Of a stretch of DNA of 64,000 bases, positions 36,936 through 46,862 are shown piece by piece (within the stretch, counting starts at the first letter, position 1; every line of letters begins with the position of its first letter). The notes beneath the pieces are model-generated. The model was not told where the DNA came from and did no database searches. It saw only the letters and a list, made by a program, of their open reading frames with translations. The stretch spans positions 970,501-1,034,500 of the forward strand of contig NZ_JPOF01000003.1 in the NCBI RefSeq assembly GCF_000733755.1, in the 5' to 3' direction. Made by a program: the position numbers and the translations under genes. The DNA is from Lachnoclostridium phytofermentans (lineage in GTDB: Bacteria; Bacillota; Clostridia; Lachnospirales; Lachnospiraceae).

Positions 36936-37847
36936 CTAATTTATTTTTCGTAGCTGTTTACCAAGAGTGATAAAACTACCTAAAAAACCTATGCCCACTC
37001 CAATTAACAAGCATACCGGGATTAATGTCTTAAACATCGTTCCGGTTGCTATAAAATCTGCTTTCTTTAGTGGACTGCTAAAGCTAGTCATAAGATAGTG
37101 AATTCCCTTATTATAGAGCACATGTAGTAAACCTAAAGGAAGTATTGCACCCACTAATCCTATAATAATTCCTTCCACAATAAATGGAGCTCTTATAAAG
37201 AAGTCGGTTGCACCAATCAATTTCATAATAGATATTTCCTGCCTACGAACTGAGATTCCCATGGTAACGGTAGTACTTATTAAGAACACGGCAACACCTA
37301 ATAATATTACGATAATTGCGGTAGTTCCGAACGCTAACCCTTTATTTACTCCAGATAAGACATCGGCAATTGCTTCCGAATTATTAACCTGTCTCACTCC
37401 TGGTATCGATTGGAGATATCGCACTAATACTTCCTGCATCTCCACATCATTTAAGTACACAATATAATGTGCAGAATTCTCAAGCGGATTGTCGTCACCA
37501 AAGCTAGCTGCGTGCTCCGGATCCAGCTTTGTATTCTTATATTCCTCCCAAGCAGCTTCTGCCGATACAAAATCATACTTTGCTACTTCTACTCTCTGTC
37601 CTATTTTCTCACCGATTAACTCTATTTCTTGTGAGGTAATTCCTTCATTAAAAAAGACAGTTACACTGACACCTTGTTCTGCATTCTTAATAATATGTTG
37701 AAAGTTCATTAAAATGCAATAGAAAATTCCAAACAAAAATAAACAGGTCGTTATCGTTCCTACCGATGCTAGGGAAAACATACGATTTCGCTTTATATTT
37801 TTTGTGCCCTGTTTCACACTATAAATAATTGTACTAATTTTTGGCAT
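36936..37847 (-). CDS. ftsX: Cell division ABC transporter permease FtsX
   Basis: A 303-residue protein with a cytoplasmic N-terminus, one membrane helix, an extracellular loop domain of about 110 residues, and three further helices near the C-terminus: the FtsX topology. Together with FtsE it transmits ATP-driven movement across the membrane to peptidoglycan hydrolases such as the M23 protein encoded next. The ATG at 37847 is chosen because GGTGGG lies seven bases upstream; it overlaps ftsE by 14 bp. Confidence 0.96.
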   Translation of the reverse strand: MPKISTIIYSVKQGTKNIKRNRMFSLASVGTITTCLFLFGIFYCILMNFQHIIKNAEQGVSVTVFFNEGITSQEIELIGEKIGQRVEVAKYDFVSAEAAWEEYKNTKLDPEHAASFGDDNPLENSAHYIVYLNDVEMQEVLVRYLQSIPGVRQVNNSEAIADVLSGVNKGLAFGTTAIIVILLGVAVFLISTTVTMGISVRRQEISIMKLIGATDFFIRAPFIVEGIIIGLVGAILPLGLLHVLYNKGIHYLMTSFSSPLKKADFIATGTMFKTLIPVCLLIGVGIGFLGSFITLGKQLRKIN

Positions 37848-38574
37848 GTGCATACCCACCTTTTTTATTATCACTGATGAGAACACCATTTTTCATCGTA
37901 ATGACTCTCTTTTGCATCGCATCTACAATTTCACGATTATGAGTAACTACCACAACCGTAGTTCCACGCTTATTCACTTCTTCTAACAAACGCATAATTT
38001 CCCAAGAATTTTTTGGATCAAGATTTCCAGTTGGCTCGTCAGCAAGTAACATAACTGGATTATTCACCAGTGCTCTCGCAAGTGCAACTCTTTGTTGTTC
38101 TCCACCAGATAGTTCCTTAGGATAAGATTTATGCTTTTCAGACAACCCTACAATAGATAACATCTTTGGGGTTTGTCTTCGTATCTCCCTTGCTGGTGAT
38201 TCAATTACTCTTTGCGCAAATGCTACATTCTCAAATACAGTTCGGTCTGGTAGCAAACGAAAGTCTTGAAACACTACTCCAATCGTTCTTCTATATTTAC
38301 AAACCTGCCAACGTTTTAATCTAGAAAGTTCTCTTCCTGCTACAAATACTTTACCACTGGTTGGTTTGATTTCTTTCAACATTAACTTTATCAAAGTCGA
38401 TTTACCGGAGCCGCTTGAACCAACTATAAAAACAAATTCACCCTTACGGATTTCGAAGCTTATGTTATTTATCGCGTGGGTTCCTTTTTGATAATCCTTA
38501 TTAACATTCTGAAATAGGATTACCGGAGTTTCTATGTCTCTTAAATCATTATTAATATCATAAGTTCCGGCCAT
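37834..38574 (-). CDS. ftsE: Cell division ATP-binding protein FtsE
   Basis: A 246-residue ABC ATPase. Walker A is GSSGSGKST, the signature LSGGEQQR, and Walker B LLADEPTGNLD. It forms the cytoplasmic half of FtsEX, regulating cell-wall hydrolysis in division or elongation. I chose the ATG at 38574 (MAGTYD) after GGATATTA; 29 upstream in-frame codons include a GC-rich hairpin region and are unlikely to be translated. It overlaps ftsX, as is usual for this pair. Confidence 0.96.
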   Translation of the reverse strand: MAGTYDINNDLRDIETPVILFQNVNKDYQKGTHAINNISFEIRKGEFVFIVGSSGSGKSTLIKLMLKEIKPTSGKVFVAGRELSRLKRWQVCKYRRTIGVVFQDFRLLPDRTVFENVAFAQRVIESPAREIRRQTPKMLSIVGLSEKHKSYPKELSGGEQQRVALARALVNNPVMLLADEPTGNLDPKNSWEIMRLLEEVNKRGTTVVVVTHNREIVDAMQKRVITMKNGVLISDNKKGGYAHAKN

Positions 38575-38678
38575 ATTAATATCCTTTCCATGTATCCTAA
38601 TATTGCCGCTGCACCAGCCTATCGTCAGACGAAGCTTACCGGAACAGCGGCAATGAAGCATTCTTTTGTTGCTGCGAA

Positions 38679-39767
38679 TTAGTATTCCATACTCTCCATA
38701 TACTTCATGTATTTAACAACCATCAAGGCAATCTTGAAAGTAATTGCATCTTCAAATACACGAAGGTCTAGATTTGTACTCTTTTGAAGTTTATCTAAAC
38801 GATAAACCAAAGTATTTCTATGAATATATAACTGTCTAGAAGTCTCTGATACATTTAAGCTATTCTCAAAGAACTTATTAATTGTTGTCAATGTTTCTTC
38901 ATCGAAATCGTCTGGAGATTTACCATCAAAGATTTCACGAATGAACATCTTACAAAGTGGCATAGGCAATTGATAGATCAAACGTCCGATTCCAAGGTTG
39001 CTATATGCAACTACGTTACGTCCACTATAGAAAATCTTACCTACATCTAAAGCCATCTTCGCTTCCTTATAAGAACGAGAAACATCTTTAATTTCATTTA
39101 CGATAGTACCAAATGCTACATGAACTTTTGTCATAGCCTCAGTATTTAACATATCTAATATAACTTTGGCAGTCTTCATTAAATCATCGTAATTTTCATT
39201 CTGCTTTACTTCTTTTACTAAGATGATATTCTTCTCATCTACAGCAGTGATGAAATCTTTTGTCTTAGTAGAGAATAATCCACGAACGGTTTCTAAGGCA
39301 TTCGTATCTTTCTCATTCTTTGTCTCAATAATAAATACAACTCGTCTAACATCCGTCTCAATATGAAGCTTCTTAGCACGGTTATAGATATCTACAAGTA
39401 AGAGGTTGTCCAGAAGAAGATTCTTGATAAAGTTATCCTTATCATATCTTTCCTTATATGCAACCAAAAGATTTTGTATCTGGAAGGAAGCAATCTTACC
39501 AACCATATACACATCATCACTATCACCTTTTACTAAGATGACATATTCAAGTTGGTGCTCATCAAACACCTTAAAAAATTGGTACCCCTGTAACACTTGA
39601 CTGTCCGCAGGTGAGTCCACAAATGCAAGTACTGCATTCTCATATTCGTCAGCATTGTTTATCGTACTTGCTAACGCTTTACCTTCTGTGTCCATTACGC
39701 AGATATCAATTCTTGTAATGGCTTTCAGGCCTTCAATCGTATTCTGAAGAATTTGATTAGAAATCAT
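38679..39767 (-). CDS. PucR/CdaR-type transcriptional regulator
   Basis: A 362-residue regulator. The N-terminal 120 residues resemble a sugar-diacid recognition or PAS/GAF-like sensor. A GGDEF-like linker domain follows, and the C-terminal HTH (FENSLNVSETSRQLYIHRNT) binds DNA. Such proteins often activate genes for carbohydrate or acid use. It lies between ftsE and the MsmX-type ATPase gene. The start is uncertain; the ATG at 39767 is used, but the ribosome site is weak. The inducer is unknown. Confidence 0.85.
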   Translation of the reverse strand: MISNQILQNTIEGLKAITRIDICVMDTEGKALASTINNADEYENAVLAFVDSPADSQVLQGYQFFKVFDEHQLEYVILVKGDSDDVYMVGKIASFQIQNLLVAYKERYDKDNFIKNLLLDNLLLVDIYNRAKKLHIETDVRRVVFIIETKNEKDTNALETVRGLFSTKTKDFITAVDEKNIILVKEVKQNENYDDLMKTAKVILDMLNTEAMTKVHVAFGTIVNEIKDVSRSYKEAKMALDVGKIFYSGRNVVAYSNLGIGRLIYQLPMPLCKMFIREIFDGKSPDDFDEETLTTINKFFENSLNVSETSRQLYIHRNTLVYRLDKLQKSTNLDLRVFEDAITFKIALMVVKYMKYMESMEY

Positions 39768-40164
39768 ACACACACCGAACCTTTCTTTTCTTCACTGCTT
39801 CACCATGGGGTGAATTTATAGAGCAAAGCTATAATTTTATTAATTTTGTGTCAGTATATCAATTTAACTGCTAAAATCATTATCTTGCTTTTCATTTTAA
39901 CACTCATTTCGTAAGAAGTAAACTAAAATTCTTGTAAATTTTTTAATTTTTTTATCTATAAGTGTTAAGTTAACCAATATATTTATTAGTTTATTCATTA
40001 AACTATGTGTTTTTTTGAAAAAATAGATATTAGAGTATATAGAACATAGGTCGGTGATAGCATACCCTTATTATTTGAACAGCTATGTTCTGGAGTATTC
40101 AATATACTTAGTAAGCTGAATATGCAGACAGCATAGGAACTTTTTTCCTTCTTATGATAAAAAA

Positions 40165-40186
40165 GAGCCGCCCAATCGGACGGCTC
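40165..40186 (-). terminator. Rho-independent terminator of the sugar ATPase gene
   Basis: GAGCCGcCC-aatc-GGaCGGCTC followed on the minus strand by TTTTTT. Further upstream, AGAACATAG (40041-40049) and CTATGTTCT (40083-40091) form another inverted repeat. The 39774-40199 gap has no gene. Confidence 0.85.
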
Positions 40187-40199
40187 ATAACTTACATAA

Positions 40200-41312
40200 T
40201 TAGTGACTAATAACCTGCTCTGTTTCCTTATCGAATAAATGAATCTTAGTTAAATCAAGAGCGATCTGAATTGTATCACCAGGTCTAGCTTTTGTACGTG
40301 GGTTAACACGTGCTGTGATATCAAATTGATCAATTGTGAAATATAAGAATACTTCTGCACCTAATAACTCGTATACTCTTACTGTAGCATCGATAGTGCT
40401 GTCTGGAGACTGGCTGATGAACATTTCTTCATCCTTAACGTCTTCTGGACGAATACCAAGAACAACTGTTTTATCAATGTAGTTACCCTCTACAAGCTTC
40501 TTAGCCTTAGCTTCTGGAACTTTGATAGAATGAGAACCAAACATTAATCTAATATCGTTACCACTCTTTACTACCTTAGCATCTAAAAGATTCATCTGTG
40601 GAGATCCCATGAAACCAGCAACGAAAAGATTGTTTGGCTTATCATATAGGTTCTGTGGAGAATCTACCTGCTGAACAACACCATCTTTCATAACTACGAT
40701 TCTAGTACCAAGAGTCATAGCCTCTGTCTGGTCATGTGTTACGTAGATGATAGTTGTTTCAAGTCTCTGGTGTAACTTAGAGATCTCAATACGCATCTGA
40801 ACACGTAACTTAGCGTCAAGGTTTGATAAAGGCTCATCCATAAGGAATACCTTTGGATTACGAACGATAGCACGACCCATAGCAACACGCTGTCTCTGAC
40901 CACCGGAAAGAGCCTTTGGCTTACGGTCTAATAAATGCTCAATATCAAGAATTCTTGCTGCTTCATGTACTAACTTGTCAATCTGATCCTTTGGAGTCTT
41001 TCTTAATTTAAGACCAAATGCCATGTTATCATATACGGACATATGTGGGTATAACGCGTAGTTCTGGAATACCATTGCAATATCTCTATCCTTAGGCTCT
41101 ACGTCGTTCATTAGCTTATCGCCAATCCATAACTCACCAGATGTAATCTCTTCCAAACCTGCAATCATACGTAGTGTTGTGGACTTTCCACATCCAGATG
41201 GACCTACGAAGATGATGAATTCTTTATCTTCTACTTCTAAGTTAAATTCTTTAACTGCAACGAATCCATTTGGATAAGTCTTGTTAATATTCTTTAATGA
41301 TAAACTTGCCAT
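40200..41312 (-). CDS. Sugar ABC transporter ATPase (MsmX/UgpC type)
   Basis: A 370-residue ATPase: Walker [10 protein letters not shown], signature LSGGQRQR, Walker [12 protein letters not shown], and a C-terminal OB-fold (TOBE) regulatory domain of about 130 residues. This is the CUT1-type ATPase that energises several sugar importers. GGAGG precedes the ATG. It stands alone with its own terminator, and the galactan importer at 9848-12957 lacks an ATPase, so it may serve that importer and others. That link is inference. Confidence 0.95.
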   Translation of the reverse strand: MASLSLKNINKTYPNGFVAVKEFNLEVEDKEFIIFVGPSGCGKSTTLRMIAGLEEITSGELWIGDKLMNDVEPKDRDIAMVFQNYALYPHMSVYDNMAFGLKLRKTPKDQIDKLVHEAARILDIEHLLDRKPKALSGGQRQRVAMGRAIVRNPKVFLMDEPLSNLDAKLRVQMRIEISKLHQRLETTIIYVTHDQTEAMTLGTRIVVMKDGVVQQVDSPQNLYDKPNNLFVAGFMGSPQMNLLDAKVVKSGNDIRLMFGSHSIKVPEAKAKKLVEGNYIDKTVVLGIRPEDVKDEEMFISQSPDSTIDATVRVYELLGAEVFLYFTIDQFDITARVNPRTKARPGDTIQIALDLTKIHLFDKETEQVISH

Positions 41313-41555
41313 TATTAGTTCCTCCTAATTATGATTCTTTTGCGCACTCTACACGTTAACATTCATGCAAGCCAAGTAAAACAACCAATCACTTGCCATG
41401 AAAAATCAATTACTAACATAGGTACATGATACTACATATCACCTATAAAAGCCATATCCCATTTTAACAAATTAATTTTTAAGGATTTGTGTAATTTGTA
41501 TATTCTCCCTTTGGATAAGTATTTTTACTCATAAAATCGCTTGGAATACGCTATT

Positions 41556-42428
41556 TTACTGTTTAAATTCAATAAACCCCTCTCCCATCACCTCTCTTAC
41601 ATCACTCACAATTACGAATGCTTTTGGGTCTTTTTGGCTCACAATATCAAGAACAGCAACAATTTCTTTCTTAGCAACTACACAAAACAGCATCTTTTTA
41701 TCCTTGTTAGAGTACATTCCAGTAGCACTAAGTCCAGTGACTCCACGGTCTAGTACATGCAAAATATCATGGGCTATCTCCTCATACTTGTCTGATATAA
41801 TGTATGCCATTTTTGCAAATTTCAGACCCTCCAAGATACCATCTGATACCTTTGCAGAGATGTAGATTGCTATGATTGCATATAGAGCGGTATTTATATC
41901 AAAGACTAAGATACCAAAAATTACGACCAAGGCATCTACTATCATAAGTAACACTGGAACTGAAACATGTTTTTTCTTCGCATGAATTAACATTGCTAAA
42001 AGATCAGTTCCACCAGTAGTCGTCATTGTAGATAAGACAAATCCCATTCCTGTTCCGCCAATTGCACCACCAAATACTGCTGCCAACAAAAAGTCATTAT
42101 GAAACATATTTTGCAATGGAATCAAATAAATAAATAGAGTTAAAGATACTGTTCCCAGTAACGTTTTTCCAATAAATTTCTTCCCTAAGACAAAAAATCC
42201 TGCTACAAATAACGGTACATTGATAATAATGTTAGTTAACCATACTGGAACTCCTACATCAAATGCTCTTAAAGTTAATTCTTTGATTGCAATTGCAAGC
42301 CCGGTAACTCCGCCTGTTACCATCCCCATTGGATCATATACCCAGTTTATAGAAACTGCAATTAAAAAGGTTCCTAATAACAATAAGCAAATGTCTCTCT
42401 TTTTCGATCTCTTACCTAACCACTCCAT
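41556..42428 (-). CDS. YitT-family membrane protein
   Basis: A 290-residue protein with five to six membrane helices in the first 200 residues and a C-terminal soluble DUF2179-like domain (about 210-285, including GVTGLSATGMYSNKDKKML). The YitT/DUF161 family is widespread in Firmicutes; its transport role is not established here. The ATG follows GGAG at a somewhat long distance. It is followed on the same strand by no other gene for 240 bp. Confidence 0.92.
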   Translation of the reverse strand: MEWLGKRSKKRDICLLLLGTFLIAVSINWVYDPMGMVTGGVTGLAIAIKELTLRAFDVGVPVWLTNIIINVPLFVAGFFVLGKKFIGKTLLGTVSLTLFIYLIPLQNMFHNDFLLAAVFGGAIGGTGMGFVLSTMTTTGGTDLLAMLIHAKKKHVSVPVLLMIVDALVVIFGILVFDINTALYAIIAIYISAKVSDGILEGLKFAKMAYIISDKYEEIAHDILHVLDRGVTGLSATGMYSNKDKKMLFCVVAKKEIVAVLDIVSQKDPKAFVIVSDVREVMGEGFIEFKQ

Positions 42429-42456
42429 ATTATAACCATAACTCCATAGATTTTAC

Positions 42457-42888
42457 CTAATCTATGGAATAATTTCCTTTCACATAAATGATACTATTTG
42501 CCTTTGTCTTCATTCCACTCGCATTTGATGGCGACACATACTGATGATACAACTTAGCACTACTACTATTCTTCGCTAATAAGCCTTGAGTTGCATTGAT
42601 TAATCCCTTACTTCCAAGTACCGTAGCTTCTCCACTATAGATAATGCATACCGTACCCTCATTTAAGTATAAACTCTTCCCTTTTGCTATGTTCACCTTT
42701 TGAAATCCATTTTGTAGAGATTCTCCACCAGAAACCTCTCTTAGCCTCTGTTCTAAATAGCTTTGAGTAATTAACGGATCCCCAGCTGAGCCAGGCTCCC
42801 CTGATGCTGCGCCAGCAATCATCCCGAAGCGAAATATTCCGGTTCCTACCAGTAATAGGATTAGTATCCCACCAAATTTCTTTTTCAT
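42457..42888 (-). CDS. Small secreted protein of unknown function
   Basis: A 143-residue protein with a signal peptide (about residues 1-28). A Gly/Ser-rich segment leads to PLITQSYLEQRLREV, a motif often seen in exported clostridial proteins. The C-terminal 90 residues look like a compact beta domain (NIAKGKSLYLNEGTVCII). GGAGG precedes the ATG. It lies just upstream of the YitT gene, 28 bp away, so the two are probably one operon. I do not assign a function. Confidence 0.75.
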   Translation of the reverse strand: MKKKFGGILILLLVGTGIFRFGMIAGAASGEPGSAGDPLITQSYLEQRLREVSGGESLQNGFQKVNIAKGKSLYLNEGTVCIIYSGEATVLGSKGLINATQGLLAKNSSSAKLYHQYVSPSNASGMKTKANSIIYVKGNYSID

Positions 42889-43192
42889 TTATGTGTCCTC
42901 CGCTAATTCTTATCATATTGTTTGTTCGGGGTTAAGAATATTATAATCACTGTATAAGTAATATACCGTGTTCACAAGTTCTTATGGTAATGCACTTCAT
43001 TCCGCCTTGTGTTTCAACCTCTGTTGTTGTAGGTACTTACAGCATAATATCTTCAATATTATACCATGTTTTGGTTATAAATCCAATCTGGCACATAATA
43101 GAAATTCTTTTGTAACCTGTAAATTTATGCTATAATAAATTACGATTATAGAAAAACTATTGAAAATAGGTTATAAAAAGGAAATGGAGCTA

Positions 43193-43274
43193 GTGTGAAA
43201 AACCAAAGATTTTCACACGGCGCTTTGTGCTGGCGCACAAAGTTGCCCTCTTTATTAAAAGGCGCCAAAGCGCC
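43193..43274. repeat. Three consecutive hairpins before the FabG-like gene
   Basis: GTGTGAAA...TTTCACAC (43193-43218), CTTTGTGC...GCACAAAG (43223-43241) and GGCGCcaaaGCGCC (43261-43274). The first two resemble, in order and in the GTGCTG-CGC loop, the hairpins at 51479-51530 on the other strand. They form a structured leader or a dispersed repeat. The rest of the 42889-43192 gap contains no gene. Confidence 0.55.
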
Positions 43275-43289
43275 AGAATGGGGATTAAA

Positions 43290-44018
43290 ATGAATAAAGT
43301 TGCTCTTATCACAGGCTCCTCACGAGGAATTGGAAGAGCTATTGCCATTAAATTTGCCAAAGAAGGCTACGCTGTTATTATCAATGGCTCGAAAGAATCC
43401 AAACAACTAGACTCTTTGCAGGAGGAAATTCTATCTCTGTCCGTACCTTGCCTTAAATTTGTTGGAGACATCGGTGAATATCCTGTAGTTGCTGCACTAT
43501 TTGAGCAAATAAGTCGACAGTTTGGTAAATTAGATGTACTTATTAACAATGCCGGGGTTTCCCATGTAGGTTTATTCACAGATATGACTCCTTCAGAGTG
43601 GACAAGGTTACTACAAGTTAATTTTGTTTCCGTACTTAATACCTGCCACTTAGCAGTACCTATGTTTGTATCAAAAAAAAGTGGACGAATATTAAATATC
43701 TCCTCTGTGTGGGGTAACTGCGGTGCTTCTTGTGAAGCTGTTTATTCCGCAACCAAAGGCGCTATCAACTCCTTTACCAAAGCACTTGCTAAGGAACTTG
43801 CCCCTAGTAACATTCCTGTCAATGCTCTCGCCTGCGGTGTAATCGACACCGAGATGAATCAGTGCTTTTCCACCGAAGAACGAGAAGCGCTATGTGAGGA
43901 AATTCCGATGGGACGAATGGCGACTACGGAGGAAGTTGCTGATATGGTCTATCGACTTTGTGAAGGAAGTGCCTACCTAACTGGACAAGTAATTACATTT
44001 GATGGTGGGTGGATATAA
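43290..44018 (+). CDS. FabG-like short-chain dehydrogenase/reductase
   Basis: A 242-residue SDR with TGSSRGIGRAIA at the N-terminus, NNAGVSHVG, the catalytic NISSV Ser and YSATKGA Tyr/Lys, and a C-terminal GQVITFDGGW typical of FabG-type reductases. It could be a 3-oxoacyl-ACP reductase or an unrelated SDR; no other fatty acid genes lie near it. The ATG at 43290 is chosen after GGGGAT. The upstream 21 in-frame codons run through hairpins and are unlikely to be translated. Confidence 0.9.
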   Translation: MNKVALITGSSRGIGRAIAIKFAKEGYAVIINGSKESKQLDSLQEEILSLSVPCLKFVGDIGEYPVVAALFEQISRQFGKLDVLINNAGVSHVGLFTDMTPSEWTRLLQVNFVSVLNTCHLAVPMFVSKKSGRILNISSVWGNCGASCEAVYSATKGAINSFTKALAKELAPSNIPVNALACGVIDTEMNQCFSTEEREALCEEIPMGRMATTEEVADMVYRLCEGSAYLTGQVITFDGGWI

Positions 44019-44038
44019 CAGAATTCACCACAATAGAA

Positions 44039-44100
44039 ACAAAGTGGCTTCGCCACTCTAGGCTCCGCGAATCAACAAATTGAGGGCGATGCCACTTTGT
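44039..44100. repeat. Inverted repeat after the FabG-like gene
   Basis: ACAAAGTGGC (44039-44048) pairs with GCCACTTTGT (44091-44100); a smaller GTGGCttcGCCAC lies inside. It is GC-rich relative to its surroundings. It may act as a terminator but has no T-run. Confidence 0.5.
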
Positions 44101-44295
44101 CGCGCCGAAGCGTCAGCCTTTCTTTATAGCTCATGTAAATTTATTTATTCTTTACCTTCCTGTCACATTCACTGTATCATAGGGTAAGTTTTATCCACAG
44201 GACTGTATTTTTTCTTACATGTTATAAACAATTTCCTTTAAAAATCCACTGCTTTTGATAATACTTCTACACTATAAATAATTATGTACTCTAAG

Positions 44296-44338
44296 GATAC
44301 TCACGTTAAGTTATGTTTCATCCTTTTACGTGAGTATC
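44296..44338 (-). terminator. Hairpin downstream of the YgiQ-family gene
   Basis: GATACTCACGT pairs with ACGTGAGTATC, an 11-bp perfect stem ten bases after the stop codon. The T-run is poor, so termination efficiency is uncertain. The remainder of the 44019-44348 gap has no gene. Confidence 0.55.
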
Positions 44339-44348
44339 TCATAAAAAC

Positions 44349-46406
44349 CTATTTCTTCTTATGATTATTTCGAATCTTCTTACCAGATTTCTTATTCTCT
44401 ACTTTTCTACCTTCGAAACGGCCAGTCTCACTACCTTGTGAACTTCTTGCGATCTTACTTCCAAAACCTCCTCGTGCACCCTTGCTTCCCCTACTATTGT
44501 CATTGTTCTCTTTACCATGACTTGATTTTTCTGTACCTCTTATGTTGCCTTTTTTCTTAGTATTCTTTCCATTCTCGAAATTCTTACTTCCAAACTTATC
44601 TTTATCTACATAGCTTGGACGAATGAGGCACTTCTTATCATAGCCAATCAAATCAGTGCGATTTGCTAAAGTTAAGGCTTCCACTACCAATTTGTAGTTC
44701 TTGGGATTACGATACTGTATTAAGGCTCGCTGCATAGCCTTTTCGTGTGGTGACTTTGGAACATACACTGGCTTCATCGTACGAGGATCAATACCGGTGT
44801 AATACATACAGGTTGAAACGGTAGATGGAGTTGGATAAAAGTCCTGCACTTGTTCCGGCATATATCCGATGTCTCGTAAATATTCTGCTAAAGCAACTGC
44901 TTCTTTCATTGTTGACCCAGGATGTGAGGACATTAGATAAGGAACCACAAACTGTTTCTTTCCTAATATTTCATTTGTCTTCTTATAACGGGCAATAAAC
45001 TTTTCATAAACAGCATTTTCTGGTTTTCCCATCATAGAGAGGACCGCATCAGAGATATGTTCTGGTGCGACCTTAAGCTGACCACTCACGTGATTTTCAC
45101 ATAATTCCTTCATAAAAGTATCATCTTTGTCTGCTATGAGATAATCAAAACGAATACCAGAACGGATGAACACCTTTTTTACTTTTGGAAGTTCTCTTAA
45201 TTTTTTAAGTAAGGATAGATAATCCGTATGATCAACCTTTAAATTCGAACATGGCTTTGGAAAAAGGCATTGCTTATTTAAGCATACTCCCTTTGTAATT
45301 TGCTTTTCACAAGAGGTATGACGAAAATTCGCAGTTGGCCCGCCAACATCATTGATATACCCTTTAAACTCAGGATCCCAAGTTAGAAGAGTTGCCTCGG
45401 ACACTATGGATTCGTGGCTTCTTGTTTGAATCATTCTTCCTTGATGGAAGGTTAAGGCACAGAAATTACAACCACCGAAACAACCGCGGTTGCTAGTTAA
45501 ACTAAATTTCAGTTCCTCAATCGCTGGAATTCCTCCCTGTTCCTTATAGCTAGGATGGTAATCACGCATGTAAGGAAGTGCATAGACACGATCCATCTCA
45601 GACTGCGTAAGTGGCTTTGCCGGAACATTTTGTACAACATAATCACCAGATTCATAACTTTCCACAAGACATTTTGCAGTAAACGGATCTGTGTTTATAT
45701 ACTGGGTATAAAAACTACGAGCAAATACTTCTTTATCTTTCACAATCTCCTCATAGGAAGGAAGCATGACCGGTTCATATACAGAAGATAAATCTCTTGT
45801 CTTATAAACGGTACCAGCAATAAAGGTGACATCCTTGACAGAAATTCCGCTATTAAGAGCATCCGCTATTTCAACAATAGAACGTTCCCCCATTCCGTAA
45901 GAAAGGATATCTGCCTGAGAATCCAGTAAAATAGATCTCCTTACCTTATCGCTCCAGTAATCATAATGGGCAAGTCTTCTTAAAGAAGCCTCAATTCCTC
46001 CGATGATAATCGGAGCATCTTTATATACTTTACGAATTAAGTTACAATATACGATCGTGGCACGGTCAGGACGTAGGCCAATCTGCCCCCCAGGGGAATA
46101 AGCATCTGTTGTTCTACGTTTTTTTGCTACAGAATAATGATTCACCATGGTATCCATATTTCCACCACAAACGAGGAAACCAAGTCTTGGAGTTCCTAAA
46201 ATCTGAATGCTGTTTTCATCCTTCCAATCCGGCTGCGCAATGATACCAACCTTATAACCGTTACTTTCCAACACTCTACTGATAATTGCAGGACCAAAGG
46301 AAGGATGATCTACATAAGCATCTCCGATGACATAGACAAAATCACATTGTTCCCAGTCTCTATTATTCATATCTTCTCTGCTTATTGGCAGATAATCTTT
46401 CATCAT
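44349..46406 (-). CDS. YgiQ-family radical SAM protein
   Basis: A 685-residue radical SAM protein. The N-terminal domain (about 1-280) is followed by the cluster motif Cys309-Cys313-Cys316 in NRGCFGGCNFCAL, and a C-terminal domain with further conserved sequence (SSHPGSTMKEAV, QDFYPTPSTVSTC). The last 70 residues are Lys/Arg/Gly/Ser-rich and disordered. The YgiQ family is widespread, but its reaction is not settled. AGAGG precedes the ATG. It is a single gene. Confidence 0.93.
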   Translation of the reverse strand: MMKDYLPISREDMNNRDWEQCDFVYVIGDAYVDHPSFGPAIISRVLESNGYKVGIIAQPDWKDENSIQILGTPRLGFLVCGGNMDTMVNHYSVAKKRRTTDAYSPGGQIGLRPDRATIVYCNLIRKVYKDAPIIIGGIEASLRRLAHYDYWSDKVRRSILLDSQADILSYGMGERSIVEIADALNSGISVKDVTFIAGTVYKTRDLSSVYEPVMLPSYEEIVKDKEVFARSFYTQYINTDPFTAKCLVESYESGDYVVQNVPAKPLTQSEMDRVYALPYMRDYHPSYKEQGGIPAIEELKFSLTSNRGCFGGCNFCALTFHQGRMIQTRSHESIVSEATLLTWDPEFKGYINDVGGPTANFRHTSCEKQITKGVCLNKQCLFPKPCSNLKVDHTDYLSLLKKLRELPKVKKVFIRSGIRFDYLIADKDDTFMKELCENHVSGQLKVAPEHISDAVLSMMGKPENAVYEKFIARYKKTNEILGKKQFVVPYLMSSHPGSTMKEAVALAEYLRDIGYMPEQVQDFYPTPSTVSTCMYYTGIDPRTMKPVYVPKSPHEKAMQRALIQYRNPKNYKLVVEALTLANRTDLIGYDKKCLIRPSYVDKDKFGSKNFENGKNTKKKGNIRGTEKSSHGKENNDNSRGSKGARGGFGSKIARSSQGSETGRFEGRKVENKKSGKKIRNNHKKK

Positions 46407-46761
46407 TTTAACCTCTTTTCTAACGCTTACCTATCCGTATCCGAATTTAGCTCTGAAACTTACTATAACTTCCTATCTATAACAGTGAAATACTCCAAAT
46501 TCTATCTCATTTCCTCATCAGATAAGTAAAGAGAAATTAACATACTTTGCACATTAATTATTGCTTTCGTACATTCCTCTTTCATTAACTACATCAACTC
46601 ACTATAACACGAAAAAGCTGTCGTTTCAAGGACGGATTACTACCATAAACATCATATTTTCCTTTAATAATTTGATCCTTTCTACTTTCTTAGTATCAGC
46701 CTAATTATCGTATAAAAAAAGAAAAAGCACGCTTCACGAACTTTTCCTCTTCATGAATTAA

Positions 46762-46822
46762 AAAGAGGCTATTCCATATCCTAGTACAGAATAACCCTGT
46801 ATAGGATAGTAGAATCCCTCTT
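46762..46822 (-). terminator. Terminator of the AAC(3)-family gene
   Basis: AAGAGG ... CCTCTT with an inner TATCCTA ... TAGGATA stem; on the minus strand a T-run follows. The rest of the 46407-46862 gap shows no gene. Confidence 0.6.
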
Positions 46823-46862
46823 CTTTATAAATCTATTGCCTGAACGCTATTACCAGATGACA